A stretch of 64,000 nucleotides of DNA from Capronia americana (GCA_016110215.1 JADWQD010000004.1:248001-312000), one strand, 5' to 3'. Shown: positions 1-12,504, counted from the first letter of the stretch. Made by a program: numbers and translations. Notes: a model not told the origin generated them from the letters alone.

Positions 1-743
1 CTTTGGTGATCGAAAACACAGGCCTTTCCCAACGGAAAATGAATCTTCCGGCCGTGGCTGAGTGGTGTCATGGCAGCCGACTCACAGACTCTTCCAGGCA
101 ACTTGGATCAGCGGAATGGTCCGTTCTGCTTGATAATGTTCGTACAATAATCGGGGAGACAGAGAAGCCGATAACGTCACGCCACGAACAGCAGAGACTT
201 ATGGGGAATCAATGAGCACTTCAGATAATGTCGAAGGCGTGGTTGTGGAAGTGAGATCGAGTGCGCGTCCCGAAGGTGGAAGCCGACACGAACAACGACA
301 GCTTCCGCCGTTGGAAGCGGCGTGCTCGAACTAAACTGGCTTTGGAAAGGTCCTCTTGCTAACTGTTGCTTCCGACGTTTTAGGGACCAGCATGGCGTAA
401 ACTCAGACGGGCACGGGATCCGATGCAAGGAGTTCGAAGCGGGGTACTAGGGGATTGTGCGGGCGACCTGTTTACGCGAATACTAGTGCTCGATACCTCG
501 TACGGTGTGGTTCGCATGATGACTGAGGCCGTGGCCCCTAGAGTTGTTTGCCTGGGGCGATGATGGGCTCCACGAAACAGGTGATAGCGATTGCCAATCG
601 TATTTGAAGGCGCCCAAGACCCTCATTGACGATGTATTCTCCCTTTCACACTTCTCTGCTCGATTTCAACATTCTTCAGCTGTTCCTTTCGTACCTGTAA
701 CTTGACTTTCCATCTGTGCTACTCTTGACGTCGCTTGTACAGA
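1..743. other. Intergenic, no gene recognised
   Basis: No open frame here resembles a known family and none has convincing splice structure. The stretch immediately before 744 should hold the promoter and 5' UTR of the dioxygenase gene. A short tRNA box-A-like string near position 55 has no matching box B downstream, so no RNA gene is called. Confidence 0.5.
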
Positions 744-1837
744 ATGGCAGCAAACGGCAACACGAAGACAGGCGCCTCGCGCTTCGACCCCAACTTCACC
801 CAGAATGTCATCAACGCCATGGGCCCCAAGACATCACCCCGCATGAGGGAAGTCATGACCAGCCTGACAAAACACCTCCATGACTTTGCTCGAGAAATCG
901 AGTTGACAGTGGATGAATGGACGGAAGGTGTTGCTTTGCTGAACTGGGCTGGCCAGATGAGCAACGACCGAAGAAATGAAGGTCAATTGGTCTGTGATGT
1001 CGTTGGCCTAGAAACGTAGGTCGTATGCTTTGTCGGGGCAGTGTCGATGCTGACCATGGCAGTCTCGTCGACGAGATCACATACAAGAAAGCATCCGAGG
1101 CTACGGATCTGGCTACACAGAGCGCCATTCTTGGTCCTTTCTTCCAGACAGACCACAAGATTCGAAAGAAGGGTGAAAGCGTTATAGAAAAGATGCCAAA
1201 GGATGCTCAGGTGGCATACGTTTATGGCCAAGTCGTGGACGCGACTACTAAGAAGCCTGTTGTCAACGCTTCCATTGATATTTGGGAGGCTTCCACAAAC
1301 GGTGGGTTGAAAAACAACATTTGGAAACTGAACTCAGCTGACTGACACATTTGGCAGGGTTGTATGAGCAACAGGACGAGGAGCAGCCCAAGTCCAACTT
1401 GTGCGGCAAATTCTACACCGACGAGAATGGCGAATACGCCTTTTATTGCCTGAGACCGACGCCTTATCCCATTCCATATGACGGACCGGCGGGAAAACTC
1501 CTACAACTGTTGGATAGACATCCTTATCGGCCTGCACATATCCATTTCATCGTGCGTACCTACCCCGTTGCTGGAAAGATGGCAGCTAACCCTCGAACAG
1601 GTGTTGGCGGATGGATACAAGCCTATCACGACTCAGATTTTCGACAAGAGCAGCAAGTATCTCGATGATGATTCTGTCTTTGCTGTCAAGGACTCCCTCG
1701 TTGTCGAGTTCTTGCCCCGAGAAGGTGACGAGAGGGCAAACAATCAACTAAACTATAACATTCATATGGCTCCGTTGACATCGCAAGGCGAATCGGGCGA
1801 GGCATTGGTGACCACTGGCATGGGCCGAGGATATTGA
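744..1837 (+). CDS. Intradiol ring-cleavage dioxygenase (catechol/hydroxyquinol 1,2-dioxygenase)
   Basis: Predicted cytosolic non-haem Fe(III) enzyme that opens catechol or hydroxyquinol between the two hydroxyls, feeding the 3-oxoadipate route. Four exons are inferred: 744-1015, 1063-1301, 1358-1551 and 1601-1837, giving 313 aa, the usual family length. All three introns are 47-56 nt with GT..AG ends, and the first two show good branch sites. The N-terminal helical dimerisation region is in exon 1 (NEGQLVCDVVGLE). The iron site is in exon 3: a Tyr in YPIPYDGP, a Tyr in RHPYRPAHIHF-like sequence and the two His of HIHF. The first ATG (744) was chosen because the earlier in-frame TTG is not a fungal start. 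The motif spacing fits hydroxyquinol as well as catechol enzymes, so substrate is unresolved. A Zn2Cys6 regulator follows on the same strand. Confidence 0.9.
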
Positions 1838-2354
1838 GAGCCTTGAGAAGCTGCACTTGTTGGTGTATATTGCCGTATCTGTACATTGAAACCCTATCTC
1901 GAGCCGTATAACTTGCACGTGCACACTTTTAATTTTTATTATTATTATTATTGTACGAGTAGTGTCAAGGTGTGTCAGGTGTGTCTGAGGAGACGTGGGA
2001 GGGTGTCCTCGGGATGTTGCAGTCCTGGAAAGTCGGCGGCCCGCCCCCCAGTCGAGGTGGCCCAGTGATTGGCTCCCCGCAAAAGTTGGTTGGGTCTGGC
2101 GTCGGTGTTCGGCGCCTTAGGCGCCACTTCTACTTACTCGGTACGGAGTAGGCTCTGTCGCCCCCCCCGCAAGATTTCATGCCCTCTTCCGACGATTTCC
2201 AGCTGACCGTCGAACCTCACATTTCCAACTCCACGAGGTGCCATATCCGATTGTCCTCTACCCACTTGCCCACCAACACCCGGAAAGCGATCCCCGTGTG
2301 TATGCATGCGTCGCGAGGCTGCAGCATTGACGATCCGATAAGTCGAGTGATGTT
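1838..2354. other. Intergenic between dioxygenase and regulator
   Basis: Holds the 3' flank of the dioxygenase gene (with the TTA run) and the upstream region of the Zn2Cys6 gene, including C-rich tracts around 2040 and 2160. No further gene is visible. Confidence 0.5.
1936..1952 (+). repeat. (TTA)n microsatellite
   Basis: Short run of TTA units about 100 bp after the dioxygenase stop, probably in its 3' UTR. Confidence 0.7.
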
Positions 2355-4670
2355 ATGCCTCGTCCACGAGTCAAAGATGAAGACCGCAAAAGAGTAGCGC
2401 GGGCTTGCGACACCTGCAAGCGAAGAAAGGAAAAGTACGTCTTGATCAATGCGCCAGCATCCCGGCCACTTCCGCTGACTTCATGCTGACGGTGACTCAG
2501 ATGTGACGGTCAGCAGCCTTGTCTCCTCTGCAAGCGCCGTGGTAGGGAACCGGAATGTGTCTTCAGCGACGTGTTTTCCAAAGGTGGAGCGCATCGACAG
2601 AACAGCACCCCTGCGTCCCAGCCCATTACGCTGAAGGACGCCTTGAACGAGTCCAATGATGCCGAAATTGCCATTGAGTCGCTCCTGACTCTGTCCGGAT
2701 CGAGGAGCGCGGCCAAGACTCCTCAGTATGACAGAGACCTCGACGATGTGATTTCAAAGGCACCTGTGCCAAAGTTGGCGAGACTGCTTCGGGATGGTCG
2801 CGGCAAGTTCATCTTCGTCGGCGATTCCAGCAATCTTGCGTTTGTGCAGAATATCCGCCGTTTGGTCAAGGCAGAAATAGGAGAATGCCCGTTGACATCA
2901 GATCCTCTTCGCCATGCTATGTGTGAAGTTATCCCACCCCACAAGGTGCCAACTCCTGCACAGTCCCAGCACCCGAAGCCCAGCGTCGCCGAGGCTCAAG
3001 ATCTCATCAAGCACTACCTGTTGGCATCGAGTGGGGTGATTGACCTGTTCGAGCCTGATGATATCACCGACCATCTGCTTCAATGGGCTCGAGATTCCAC
3101 GGCAGAGACAGACTTCAACAGCTCCATCTACTACCTGGTAATGGCCATCGGCGCCCTGACGAGGTCTTCAACTGATCTGGACCAAGCGGAGTTCTACTTC
3201 CTGCGCGGCCGCGAGATTGGAGTATCGAGTTTTCTGGAAGACCCAAGCGTTCTGACCATTCAGGCTTACACGCTCATCACATTCTACATGCTCTCGGCAG
3301 TGAGGAGGAATGGCGCCTTCATGCTACTCGGAATCGCGGTCCGTGCAGCGTACGCGCTGGGTTTGCACAGGAGCGACATTTCGAACCTATTCGAGCCGAG
3401 GGAAAGGGCTGCCCGAGAAAGAGTATGGAAGAGTTTGCGCGTACTTGATTTGTACATGAGCGGCTCACTTGGTCGACCCCCAGCCACCTCTGAAGTCGAT
3501 GGTGGAAGTGTTTCATGGAACCGGTCCACCAGAGATTATGAAGACATCCAGATGAATGGCCGAACCACTTCAGCCACTTTGAGGATATGCTTCATCTTCG
3601 AAAGGATACTGAATGAGGTCTATTGTCGACGCGAGGTTTCTGTCCAACTCGTGGAGAGCATCTCTCGACAGTATCGTGATTGGACAATGCAACTGCCTGC
3701 AGGTCTACAAGCTGACAGCCTTGATTCGAAAGAGGGTTCCACCGCGCCGTCTCTGAGACAGACCATTGGAATCGCGCATCTCAAAGGAGCATATTATTGG
3801 TCCATTATCTTGTTGACCAGGCCATTCCTCATCTTCAAGGTATCATCCAAGATCAAGGGTCGTTCAGAGGACGAGGATGGTGCAGGGAGTTCGGTAACCA
3901 TGACATTGAGCGAAGCATGCATTGATGCAGCACTGAGAAGTATTGAGATTGCGACTGATATCGTTCACACCCTGGGCGTTCCGAAAAGGCTATTCATGAT
4001 CACCAACAGCACATTCATCTCGGCGATGGTGATCGGATTTGCGATATTCGGCGACTTCGACAAGTCGTTCCCGCTGCTCAGCAGCATTGCTCAGGCGGAA
4101 GCCATCCTGACCATTATGGCAAAGGATGATTTATCTGCGCGTCGACATTACGAGATAACAAGTTATCTCCGTCTCGCAGCACTGGAGCACATCAACAGGC
4201 GTGACCAGATCCAGATGCAAAGGCGGAGGCAGGACATCCACAATATCTTTGGCGACCCAATCAACAAAGCCAATGGCAGTACATCGACAAGACCAAGCAC
4301 AGGATCACAGACCCCAGATCAGGCACTCGCCTCCGAATCAACCCAGAACAGTAAAAACGGCACCGCCTTGTTCGACATGGCGGATGCAGGAGATGCAGCC
4401 CCTCCGTGGCAATTACGGTTCGATATGCCACCTGAAAGCCGCGGCCCTGTTTTGACCACTTCCGGTGCTCTTGCTTATACGGGTGAGGATTCTGCTGAGC
4501 AGATCCCACCTCTGCCACGGACGGACTTCGGACAGATGCCAGATACTGGTTATCTCTCACCGGATGGCTCTGGAATTCCGAGCCTGCCATCCTATGCTGA
4601 AGAATTCCCTCTTTTCTCATTGATGACGGAATTCGATCAGCTGCAGGATCCGTTCATGGTCAGGACGTGA
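2355..4670 (+). CDS. Zn2Cys6 transcription factor
   Basis: Predicted nuclear, DNA-binding regulator of about 749 aa in two exons, 2355-2434 and 2501-4670, separated by a 66 nt intron. The intron interrupts the zinc cluster: CDTCKRRKEK lies before it and CDGQQPCLLCKRR after it. The joined cluster has spacing C-x2-C-x6-C-x5-C-x2-C-x8-C, starting near residue 18. A middle homology (Fungal_trans) region lies around residues 190-420, with a typical AYALGLHRS segment and a charged RERVW motif. The C-terminus is low-complexity and acidic, consistent with an activation region. The start at 2355 is the ATG that places the cluster at the N-terminus. It lies next to, and on the same strand as, an aromatic-ring dioxygenase, so control of aromatic catabolism is a reasonable but untested inference. 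Confidence 0.92.
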
Positions 4671-4676
4671 CTGGGT

Positions 4677-5445
4677 CTACTCGGCCTTCTTTCTTTCCTC
4701 TCCAGGCTCACCAGTAGGGCCTCCCACCAATAGCCGCGAGATCGAACCAGACAGAAACCATGCTCCCGTTGCTACCAGCAGAAGATAAAGCCCAGTCGGC
4801 TGCAGTGATTTGGGGAAGATGTTGAAGACATACGGGTCTAAGATTACATCGACAGCGACTGGTGGGACGATCGCCATCAAAGTCTCATTGAGGCTGAAAT
4901 AGTCTGCAGCTGCAAAGACCTGAAGAAAAAGAAAAGTCGAGTCTGGGATAATGGGATCTGCCTTGCGAAGATAAACCTGCTGCTGCTCGTTGACGCCCAG
5001 TTGTTCACGCCGCGCGTAGGAATATGTGGACAACGACGTGAGAAGATCTGGGGTCGCAAAGACCTTGTCCACAGGATGGGTATACAGCTCAAACGATGTG
5101 GGTTGCTATAAGAGTCAACAATGGTCGGCCCTATTGGGGACCAGGGCGGCATACCGTTGCTAGCCAGCAGATCCGAACCTCATATCGCCTCTGCGGATGA
5201 ATGCCTTCGAGTAGAAACCATGTCTCCACTCCCTTGTGAGAGTCTGCTGTAGGAAAGCTTGCATTGAGGAAGGTCCTGACAAATGGATGCTGCTCGGAGA
5301 GGTGGGTCAGAAGTAAACTGTCTATGCTTGCATCTTTGGGAGGAGGTTCGGCAGCAGGAGCGACAAAAATTATTTTCTCGACATTGGCGAAGACACCGTA
5401 GATAAGCAGGGGCCACAACAAGAGATGCAGGTTAGCCATTGACAT
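4677..5445 (-). CDS. Conserved fungal ER/secretory membrane protein, unknown function
   Basis: Two exons on the minus strand, 5445-5155 and 5105-4677, with a 49 nt intron, give 239 aa. The N-terminus is a signal-peptide-like hydrophobic stretch (LLLWPLLIYGVFA) followed by ANVEKIIFVAP. The centre contains a YEVRICWLAT strand that crosses the splice junction. A single strong transmembrane segment lies at about residues 203-225, with a short charged cytosolic tail. This fits a type I membrane protein with a lumenal domain. I recognise the layout from hypothetical proteins of other ascomycetes but know no assigned function. Its stop codon is only 6 bp from that of the convergent Zn2Cys6 gene, and its start faces the alpha-tubulin promoter. 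Confidence 0.8.
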
Positions 5446-5786
5446 GAAGGGAGGTTGAGGAGGAACTGTCGCTCTAGACGATGGAACTGGTTGGAACTTT
5501 GTTGGAAGCGGGACATGCGCTACGGGTGAGCAGAGGTGCCTTTGACGACGCGCCAGACCGGAGATTTTGTGATTGGCTCTCGGGGCTGCAGTTGCAAGGG
5601 ACAGGCGGTGAGAAAGAAGAGCGCGGCTGTCAACAAATTAGCCCTCTAGAAACTTGAACCCCACAATCACAACCACTATCAATCAACAATTGAGCCTCTG
5701 TTCGTGCTCGTGGTCATTGCTGCTTGCCTTCATCTGTATCCTCCTGCCCCCTTACTTCTATTGTATCTTCCATCGCGGTCGTCACA
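5446..5786. promoter_or_regulatory. Shared upstream region of membrane protein and alpha-tubulin genes
   Basis: About 340 bp between two divergent start codons. It is pyrimidine-rich on the plus strand shortly before the tubulin ATG, as is common in strongly expressed fungal genes. No specific operator can be named. Confidence 0.5.
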
Positions 5787-7429
5787 ATGAGAGAAGTCAT
5801 CAGCTTGAACGGTACGCTGCGTCCAAACACGCGTCTCTACCGACCCTTGTTACCCCTGTCCAAAGAAATCGTGACAACAAGCTAACTGCATCTACCGCAC
5901 AGTTGGCCAGGCTGGCTGTCAAATTGCCAACTCATGCTGGGAGTTGTACTGTCTTGAGCATGGCATCCAAGTACACAGTTCCCAATTTTCCTCGCCCGAC
6001 CAGAAACTGACTGTTACCAGCCGGATGGTTACCTCACCGAGGAGCGCAAAGCCGCTGATCCCGATCAAGGGTTCAGCACTTTCTTCTCCGAGACTGGTAT
6101 GCCTTTATCGTCGACATCTGCTGGCCTGACACTTACCAATCTGACCAGGTAATGGCAAATACGTCCCTCGCACAATCTACGCCGATCTGGAGCCCAATGT
6201 CGTTGACGAAGTCCGGACGGGCACCTACCGCAGTCTGTTCCACCCTGAACAGATGATCACTGGCAAAGAGGATGCATCAAACAACTACGCACGTGGGCAC
6301 TACACCGTCGGCAAGGAGCTCATTGATCAAGTGCTCGACAAGGTTCGAAGAGTCGCAGACAACTGCAGTGGTCTCCAAGGCTTCCTTGTCTTCCATTCTT
6401 TCGGTGGCGGTACCGGCTCCGGCTTCGGCGCCTTGTTGATGGAACGCCTTTCGGTCGACTATGGCAAGAAATGCAAACTCGAATTCTGCGTCTACCCGGC
6501 GCCCCAAGTTGCTACCTCCGTCGTTGAGCCATACAACTCCATCCTCACCACGCACACCACATTGGAACATTCTGATTGCAGTTTCATGGTCGACAACGAA
6601 GCTATCTATGATATCTGCAGACGCAACCTTGGAATTGAGAGGCCCAACTACGAGAATTTGAACCGACTAATTGCCCAAGGTATGTATCCATTGCTAGTCG
6701 GCCCTGCCTTAGCTAACCCAGAACAGTTGTGTCATCCATCACCGCCTCTCTTCGATTCGATGGTTCTCTCAATGTCGATCTTGCGGAATTCCAGACCAAC
6801 CTGGTCCCATACCCTCGCATCCACTTCCCCCTCGTTGCCTATGCCCCGGTCGTCTCAGCGGCTAAAGCACAACATGAAGCCAACTCCGTCCAAGAGATCT
6901 CCATGTCATGCTTTGAACCGAATAACCAGATGGTCAAGTGTGATCCTCGCAACGGCAAATACATGGCCACTTGCCTGCTGTATCGTGGCGATGTGGTTCC
7001 CAACGACGTACACCAGGCAGTTGCGACACTGAAGACAAAGCGTACCATTCAATTCGTCGATTGGTGCCCAACAGGCTTCAAGATCGGAATCTGCTACCAG
7101 CCACCTCAGATGGTGCCGAACGGTGATCTTGCCAAGGTCAACCGTGCAGTGTAAGTTACATCGGAGCCATCTTGTTGTTCATCTTACTAACCGTTGCTAG
7201 CTGCATGCTTTCAAACACGACTGCCATTGCCGAGGCATGGTCTGCTCTGTCCCACAAGTTCGACCTGATGTATTCCAAGCGTGCATTTGTCCACTGGTAT
7301 GTGGGTGAGGGTATGGAAGAAGGCGAGTTCTCCGAAGCTCGCGAAGACCTGGCTGCATTAGAGAGAGACTACGAGGAAGTTGCTAGCGACTCTGTTGAAG
7401 AAGGCGACGAGGCTGAGCTTGAGCACTAA
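5787..7429 (+). CDS. Alpha-tubulin
   Basis: Microtubule subunit that pairs with beta-tubulin. Six exons are inferred: 5787-5811, 5903-5970, 6021-6096, 6149-6679, 6727-7150 and 7201-7429. They give exactly 450 aa, the standard alpha-tubulin length. The very short first exon (MREVISLN) and the clustered 5' introns are typical of fungal tubulin genes. Visible motifs are the N-terminal VGQAGCQ loop, the GTP-binding GGGTGSG near residue 142, and the alpha-specific segment with the catalytic Glu in DLAEFQTNLVPYP that drives hydrolysis on the beta subunit. Residue 40 is Arg, so the acetylatable Lys40 is absent. The acidic tail ends in ELEH rather than an aromatic residue, which is unusual. It could be the main or a second isotype. 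Confidence 0.96.
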
Positions 7430-8040
7430 GGTGTGTGCTCTCCCTCACCTCAGAAGTTGTGGATGCCGGGCCAGTCAGCGTGCAAGCAGGTCATGCATCA
7501 ATGTGAGGCAGGAGGAGTTCGATTATGTTCAGGTCGTTCTCTGCGAGACACACTTGATAATATCGTGGTTCATTAGAAGTGCATAGTTAATGCAAGCGAT
7601 CGATTCTCATTCAGGGACGGCTGAGTGTGCTAAAGGTTAGGTTTGAGACAAAATGAGTTTCCATAAGCTCAGTGGCGTGCGTTGCAGGCACCAGGACATC
7701 TCTCTGTTGCTCTCGGGCTATTGTTTTCAACCGTTGCTGTATGTACCACCTCCAGCTTTGGAGCTCCAGGCTTGGCTTTGGGTAACGGGGCGGCTTCCCC
7801 GTTCGTCATCGCGATCCACAACATCAACTCTCTCCATCTGCTTCCTCCTCACTCTTGGATGACTTCCACCGATTACCTTACCTTTATTGTTGCTCCTGAT
7901 TTCGTTCAGATCCCGCCCACAAGAGCACTAGCTAGTCGTCATTCTTGAACCCTCGTGACGTCCTCTTTTGTCTGCCAATGCCGTCGATGCGCAAAGTTTA
8001 GAGCCATCCAGTCCACACTACAACGCTATAGCTGCCGGCC
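7430..8040. other. Intergenic, tubulin 3' flank and upstream region of Ede1-like gene
   Basis: No supported coding sequence. Short open frames at 7653-7948 lack family resemblance and probably belong to the promoter or 5' UTR of the downstream gene. Confidence 0.5.
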
Positions 8041-11000
8041 ATGGCGGAGACGATTGGAACAGCAGCTTCAGGTGCGCCAATCCTGTCTTGTCAGTTCCAT
8101 CTTCATCTGGAGCGCTGACAGGATCATTTCCAGGTCATCCGAATCTCAACCTCACGGCCGAAGAGAGACGAGTCTACGGCCAACTCTTGAAAGAGGCTGA
8201 CCCGGATGGCTTTGGAGCTGTCTCTGGAGACGTCGCCGTCAAATTCTTTGAGCGCACGAAGCTCCCGCCGGATGTACTAGGACAGGTCAGCCACTCGTTG
8301 GAGTTGCCTGGGGCCAATGCTCACTTTCTACAGATCTGGCAGATCGCCGATACAGAAAACCGAGGCTTCCTTACGCCGGCAGGCTTCGGAGTAGTTTTGC
8401 GGCTCATCGGCCATGCACAAAATGGCCGTGCACCATCTGTGCAAGTTGCAACACAGAGTATGGGTCACTGGGACGGCATCGATGCAGACGGCTAACCATC
8501 TTGACAGCTGCGCCTCTACCTCGATTCGACAGCGCTCAACCTGAACCAGCGCCGCAGCCCCCACCACAACCCATAGCTCAGCAATCAACCGGTCAACCTC
8601 CCTCGAGTCCTACTCCAGCCGTCCCTCCTCCTATTCGCGTGCCGGCCCTGAGCCCGGAGAAGATCGCAGAATATTCTACCCTGTTTGAAAAGTCGGGCCC
8701 TGAAAACGGCTTGCTGTCTGGCTTAGTTGCTAAGCAGATATTCGAAAGAGCAAGGTTGCCAAATGAAGTTTTGGGCAGAATATGGGGTCTTTCAGATACA
8801 CAAGGTCGTGGAACCTTGGACGTGACCGAGTTTGTGATTGCCATGCATTTGCTGGCGTCTTACAAGTCTGGTCAGATGCGTGGAGTTCCCAGCACACTTC
8901 CTCCAGGTCTCTTCGAAGCCGCAGCGCGACGGACACCTGCTCGAGTGAGTAGCGGATCACGTCCAGGCTCTGGGGCCGTCCCTGCATTCTACAATGCCCG
9001 GCCGCAAAGCCCAATCACGAGAGCACCACAAGTAAGTACGCCGCTTTCGTTGTCTGCGCAGTCGACGGGAGAACCATGGGCTGTCAGCCCGGCCGACAAA
9101 GCTCGCTTTGACGCCATTTTCGCTACAGTCGACCGTCAAGGGAGAGGATTCATAACTGGAGATCAAGCAGTGGAGTTCTTTGGCAATGCTAGGCTGCCCG
9201 AGGAGATACTCGCGCAGATTTGGGATTTGGCCGACATCAATTCGGAAGGTCAATTGAACAGGGACGAATTTGCAGTAGCCATGTACTTGATCCGACAACA
9301 ACGTGGCACTAAGGACGGACGCGGCATCCTACCCTCTAGTCTGCCTCCAGCCCTTGTTCCTCCTAGTATGCGGAGAATGCAGATTGCGCCGCCTCAGCCG
9401 ACTGCACCAGCTTTCGAAAATGCAGCTCCGACAAAGCCACGTTCCGCAGCTGATGACCTGTTCGGTCTTGACGCATTTGGTCCAGCTCCGGTCGCTGCTG
9501 CAGCTGCGTCCCCTCAGATCCCTCAATCTACAGGCGGAACCGATGCTGGACCTTTTGCCAATCCTCCGGGTGTTCTAACGCCCCAAACGACTTCTACAAC
9601 CTTCAAACCATTTGTGCCCACAAGCTCTTTCGGCCGTGGCATTATTCCTCAGTCGACAGGATCTCCCGCGCCACAAGTCCAAGCGCCGGCCGAGGATCTC
9701 CTTGGCGACGCAGATCCAGTGGTCAATGCGAGGATCACGAACGAGGCTAGCGAATTAGGAAACCTGTCCAACCAGGTCAGTAGTCTGTCGAAGCAGATGA
9801 CAGAACTGCATGGGGAGAGAAAGACAACCGAGCAAGAGTTGAACAGCACAACTGCGCAAAAGAAAGCTTTCGAAGGCCGTCTTGCCCAACTCCGATCACT
9901 ATATGAGAAGGAGGTTCAAGAAGTCAAGGCGCTCAGAGAACAATTGACGGCTTCGAAGAACGAGGTTAAGAGACTCCATGCGGATGCGGCCATGATCGAT
10001 GGCACACACCAAGACCTATCAGCGCAACATCAACAACTTCGTGCTGCATTAGAGTCGGATCAACGCGAGAACGCTTCGCTTAAGGAGCGCATACGACAGA
10101 TGAACCAAGAGATTGAACAGCTGAAGCCACAAGTCGAGAAGTTGAAGTCGGACGCGAGGCAACAAAAAGGTCTAGTAGCCATCAATAAGAAACAGTTGGC
10201 AACGAACGAAGCGGAGCGAGACAGAATCAAGGCTGAAATAGCTGCTGCCCAGAAGGAAGTCGAAGATGCTCTGCGAGAGGCGGAAGAATCGGCACGGCAA
10301 CTGGAGGCTTCCAGGAAGGAGTTAGAGGAGGCACGTAACGTCCCCGTTCCGGTGGTCCAAAGCCCTCCTGTCGCAAGCCCTCCTGTTGTAAGCCCAGCAC
10401 CTTCCTCGCATTCGAATCCATTCTTCAGGAGAAACACAGACACGACTTTTTCACCCCCCATCGCGGAAGCCGAACCAAAGGACAGCCATAGTGCTTTCGA
10501 CAGTATCTTTGGACCTTCGTTTGCTGCACCTGCAGCTCCCGCACCGACTACTTCGTTCTCGGGCCAAGCATCTCCGCCTGCAGCACAACAAAATCCTCCT
10601 CGAATCGAGTCTCCGGATTTTTCGTCTACGCCAAGAGATCTCGAGCCCCCAGCTCCACCTCAGTCCCGACAGATCAGTTCAGCTGCACTTCCTTTCCGCA
10701 GACCTCTCGAGAGGGAGGATTCGGTCAGTTCGTCTGTCAAAGTGGCAGCACCTGCCAGTCGAGTCAGCCCCAATGACACTCCGCAGGCATTGACTCCCAC
10801 TGCATCAACTGCCAGTCCGACGGATCACAAGGATCCGGCAGAAGATCCTTTTACAGCTGCAGCGCCAGATGAGGAACAGGAGTCCGTCCGACGAACATTG
10901 CCGCAGCCCTCTGCTGGCGAAGCGTCTGTCGAAGATACCTTCGGCAAACCATCCACCGACACCACTGGAGATATTCCCGGCGCCTTCCCTGGGTCACGAA

Positions 11001-12504
11001 CACAGACCCCAGGCTCCGATCCGAATTTCGCTGCCGCCGGGATTGGTGCGGCACCAATTGCTGCAGAAGTAGGCGTTCCCGCCGCCACAACGAACGGCGA
11101 CAAATCAAGCGACCCTGAGCCTTCGGGTACCTCCAAGGGCCCAGAGCAGAACTTCGATGACCTCTTTGGTGGACCTGCCCATCAACGTTCGGCGTCACAG
11201 AAAGCTGCTGATTTCGATTCTGCCTTTGCCAGCATTGGCCAGCCAAAGGCTGCTGGCGGCGAGGAATTTCCAGACATTCAGGAGCTTGGCGGCGATGACG
11301 ACGAGAGCAGCGAGTACAGCGAGGACGAAACGCCCATGAAGTTTGAAGACGATTTCAACACGAAATCACCGCCCCGAGACAGCCAAACAGATGTGAAGGC
11401 GGGTAAGCAGCCCGAGGTTCCTCCTTTGGCCAATACCCTCGCACCTCGCCCTCCTCTTGGCCAAGCTGGGTCGACGGCAAGCTCGTTGCCGGGTCCAGAG
11501 TCACAACAATCACCACCTACTTATGGCGATTCGGTCCCTGACGACAATCCCACGCATTTTCCTCGAGAATACAAGGGTCTGCTACCGGAGCGGGAGGATC
11601 CTACTTCGCCGACCCCTACTGCTGGCGGCTCTACTCACCCTGCATCACCCCCGAGTGGAAACCCGCCAACCTATGGTCCTGAAGCTCACCCGAGGAGTCC
11701 GTCAGACAGCAACGCCACCGCACCACCGCCGACCAAGGCCGCGCCATTTGATTTTGACTCCGCATTTTCAGGCGTAGGAGCAGCACCTGTTGAAGATGAT
11801 GATGACGACGAGGACGAAGGGTCGGTTTTCAATGCGCCCAAGAACAGCACGGCCGATTTCGACCCGACATTTGACTCCCCTCCGCGCCCTAGCCATCACC
11901 AGTTCCCATCACCTGAGCCTGTCACCAATGGGGCGCCGAAGTCGGCTCCTGACGACTTCTATTCGGCGGTGACTGCGCCCAGTGTTCCTCAGCAAGCGCA
12001 ACAGCCCACGTCGCCTGCCCCACATGACTGGGATGCACTCTTCGCGCCTTTGGACAACAATGCGCCTTCACAACCGAGGTCCGACTTTCCTCAGATCCAG
12101 ACGCAAGCCGCCGAAGCTCCTTGGTCTTCGCCATCACAGGCGAAGCCAGACAATCCGACGCCGGCACCGGCACCCGCGTCCCCTGTTCCCGCAGCTACAT
12201 CACCGCCAGCTGCTTCACTGCAGCCGAGGCCCCAGCGTCCGCAACCAGGACGTGCCCTTAGTGCAGGCACCGAACACGACGATCCGATTCTCAAGCGGCT
12301 GACTGCGATGGGCTGGGCGAGAGAAGAGAGTCTCGCGGCATTGGAGAAATTTGATTACAATATCGACAAGGTAAGCAAAGTTGTATATTTGTACCTCTCG
12401 ATAGCTTCGAGCTCTGAGGAAGTTGTTGTCTCCTGGATGTTCTCGAGTTTATGCTGACTCCGATGTGGTAATAGGCTGCGGATTATTTGACCTTCCGCTC
12501 TTAA
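8041..12504 (+). CDS. Ede1/Eps15-like EH-domain endocytic scaffold with UBA domain
   Basis: Early-arriving scaffold of clathrin-mediated endocytosis at the plasma membrane, binding NPF-motif adaptors and ubiquitin. Five exons are inferred: 8041-8071, 8134-8285, 8334-8457, 8508-12370 and 12475-12504, giving 1399 aa. Three EH domains lie at about residues 15-95, 150-235 and 293-380, each with an IW.L/IAD signature and EF-hand-like loops. A long Q/E/K-rich coiled coil spans about 510-715. A Pro/Ser/Ala-rich linker follows, with repeated FDSAF/DDLFG-like motifs. A UBA domain ends the protein (about 1358-1399). The start was chosen because ATG 8041 joins cleanly, through a 62 nt intron, to the EH1 frame; the longer open frame has no ATG. 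The second intron is 48 nt and has no in-frame stop. The last intron splits the UBA. Confidence 0.93.

Noticed and set aside
45..130. tRNA-like string with a box-A resemblance (TGGCTGAGTGGT)
   Set aside because: No box B (GGTTCGANTCC) or acceptor-stem pairing follows within tRNA distance.
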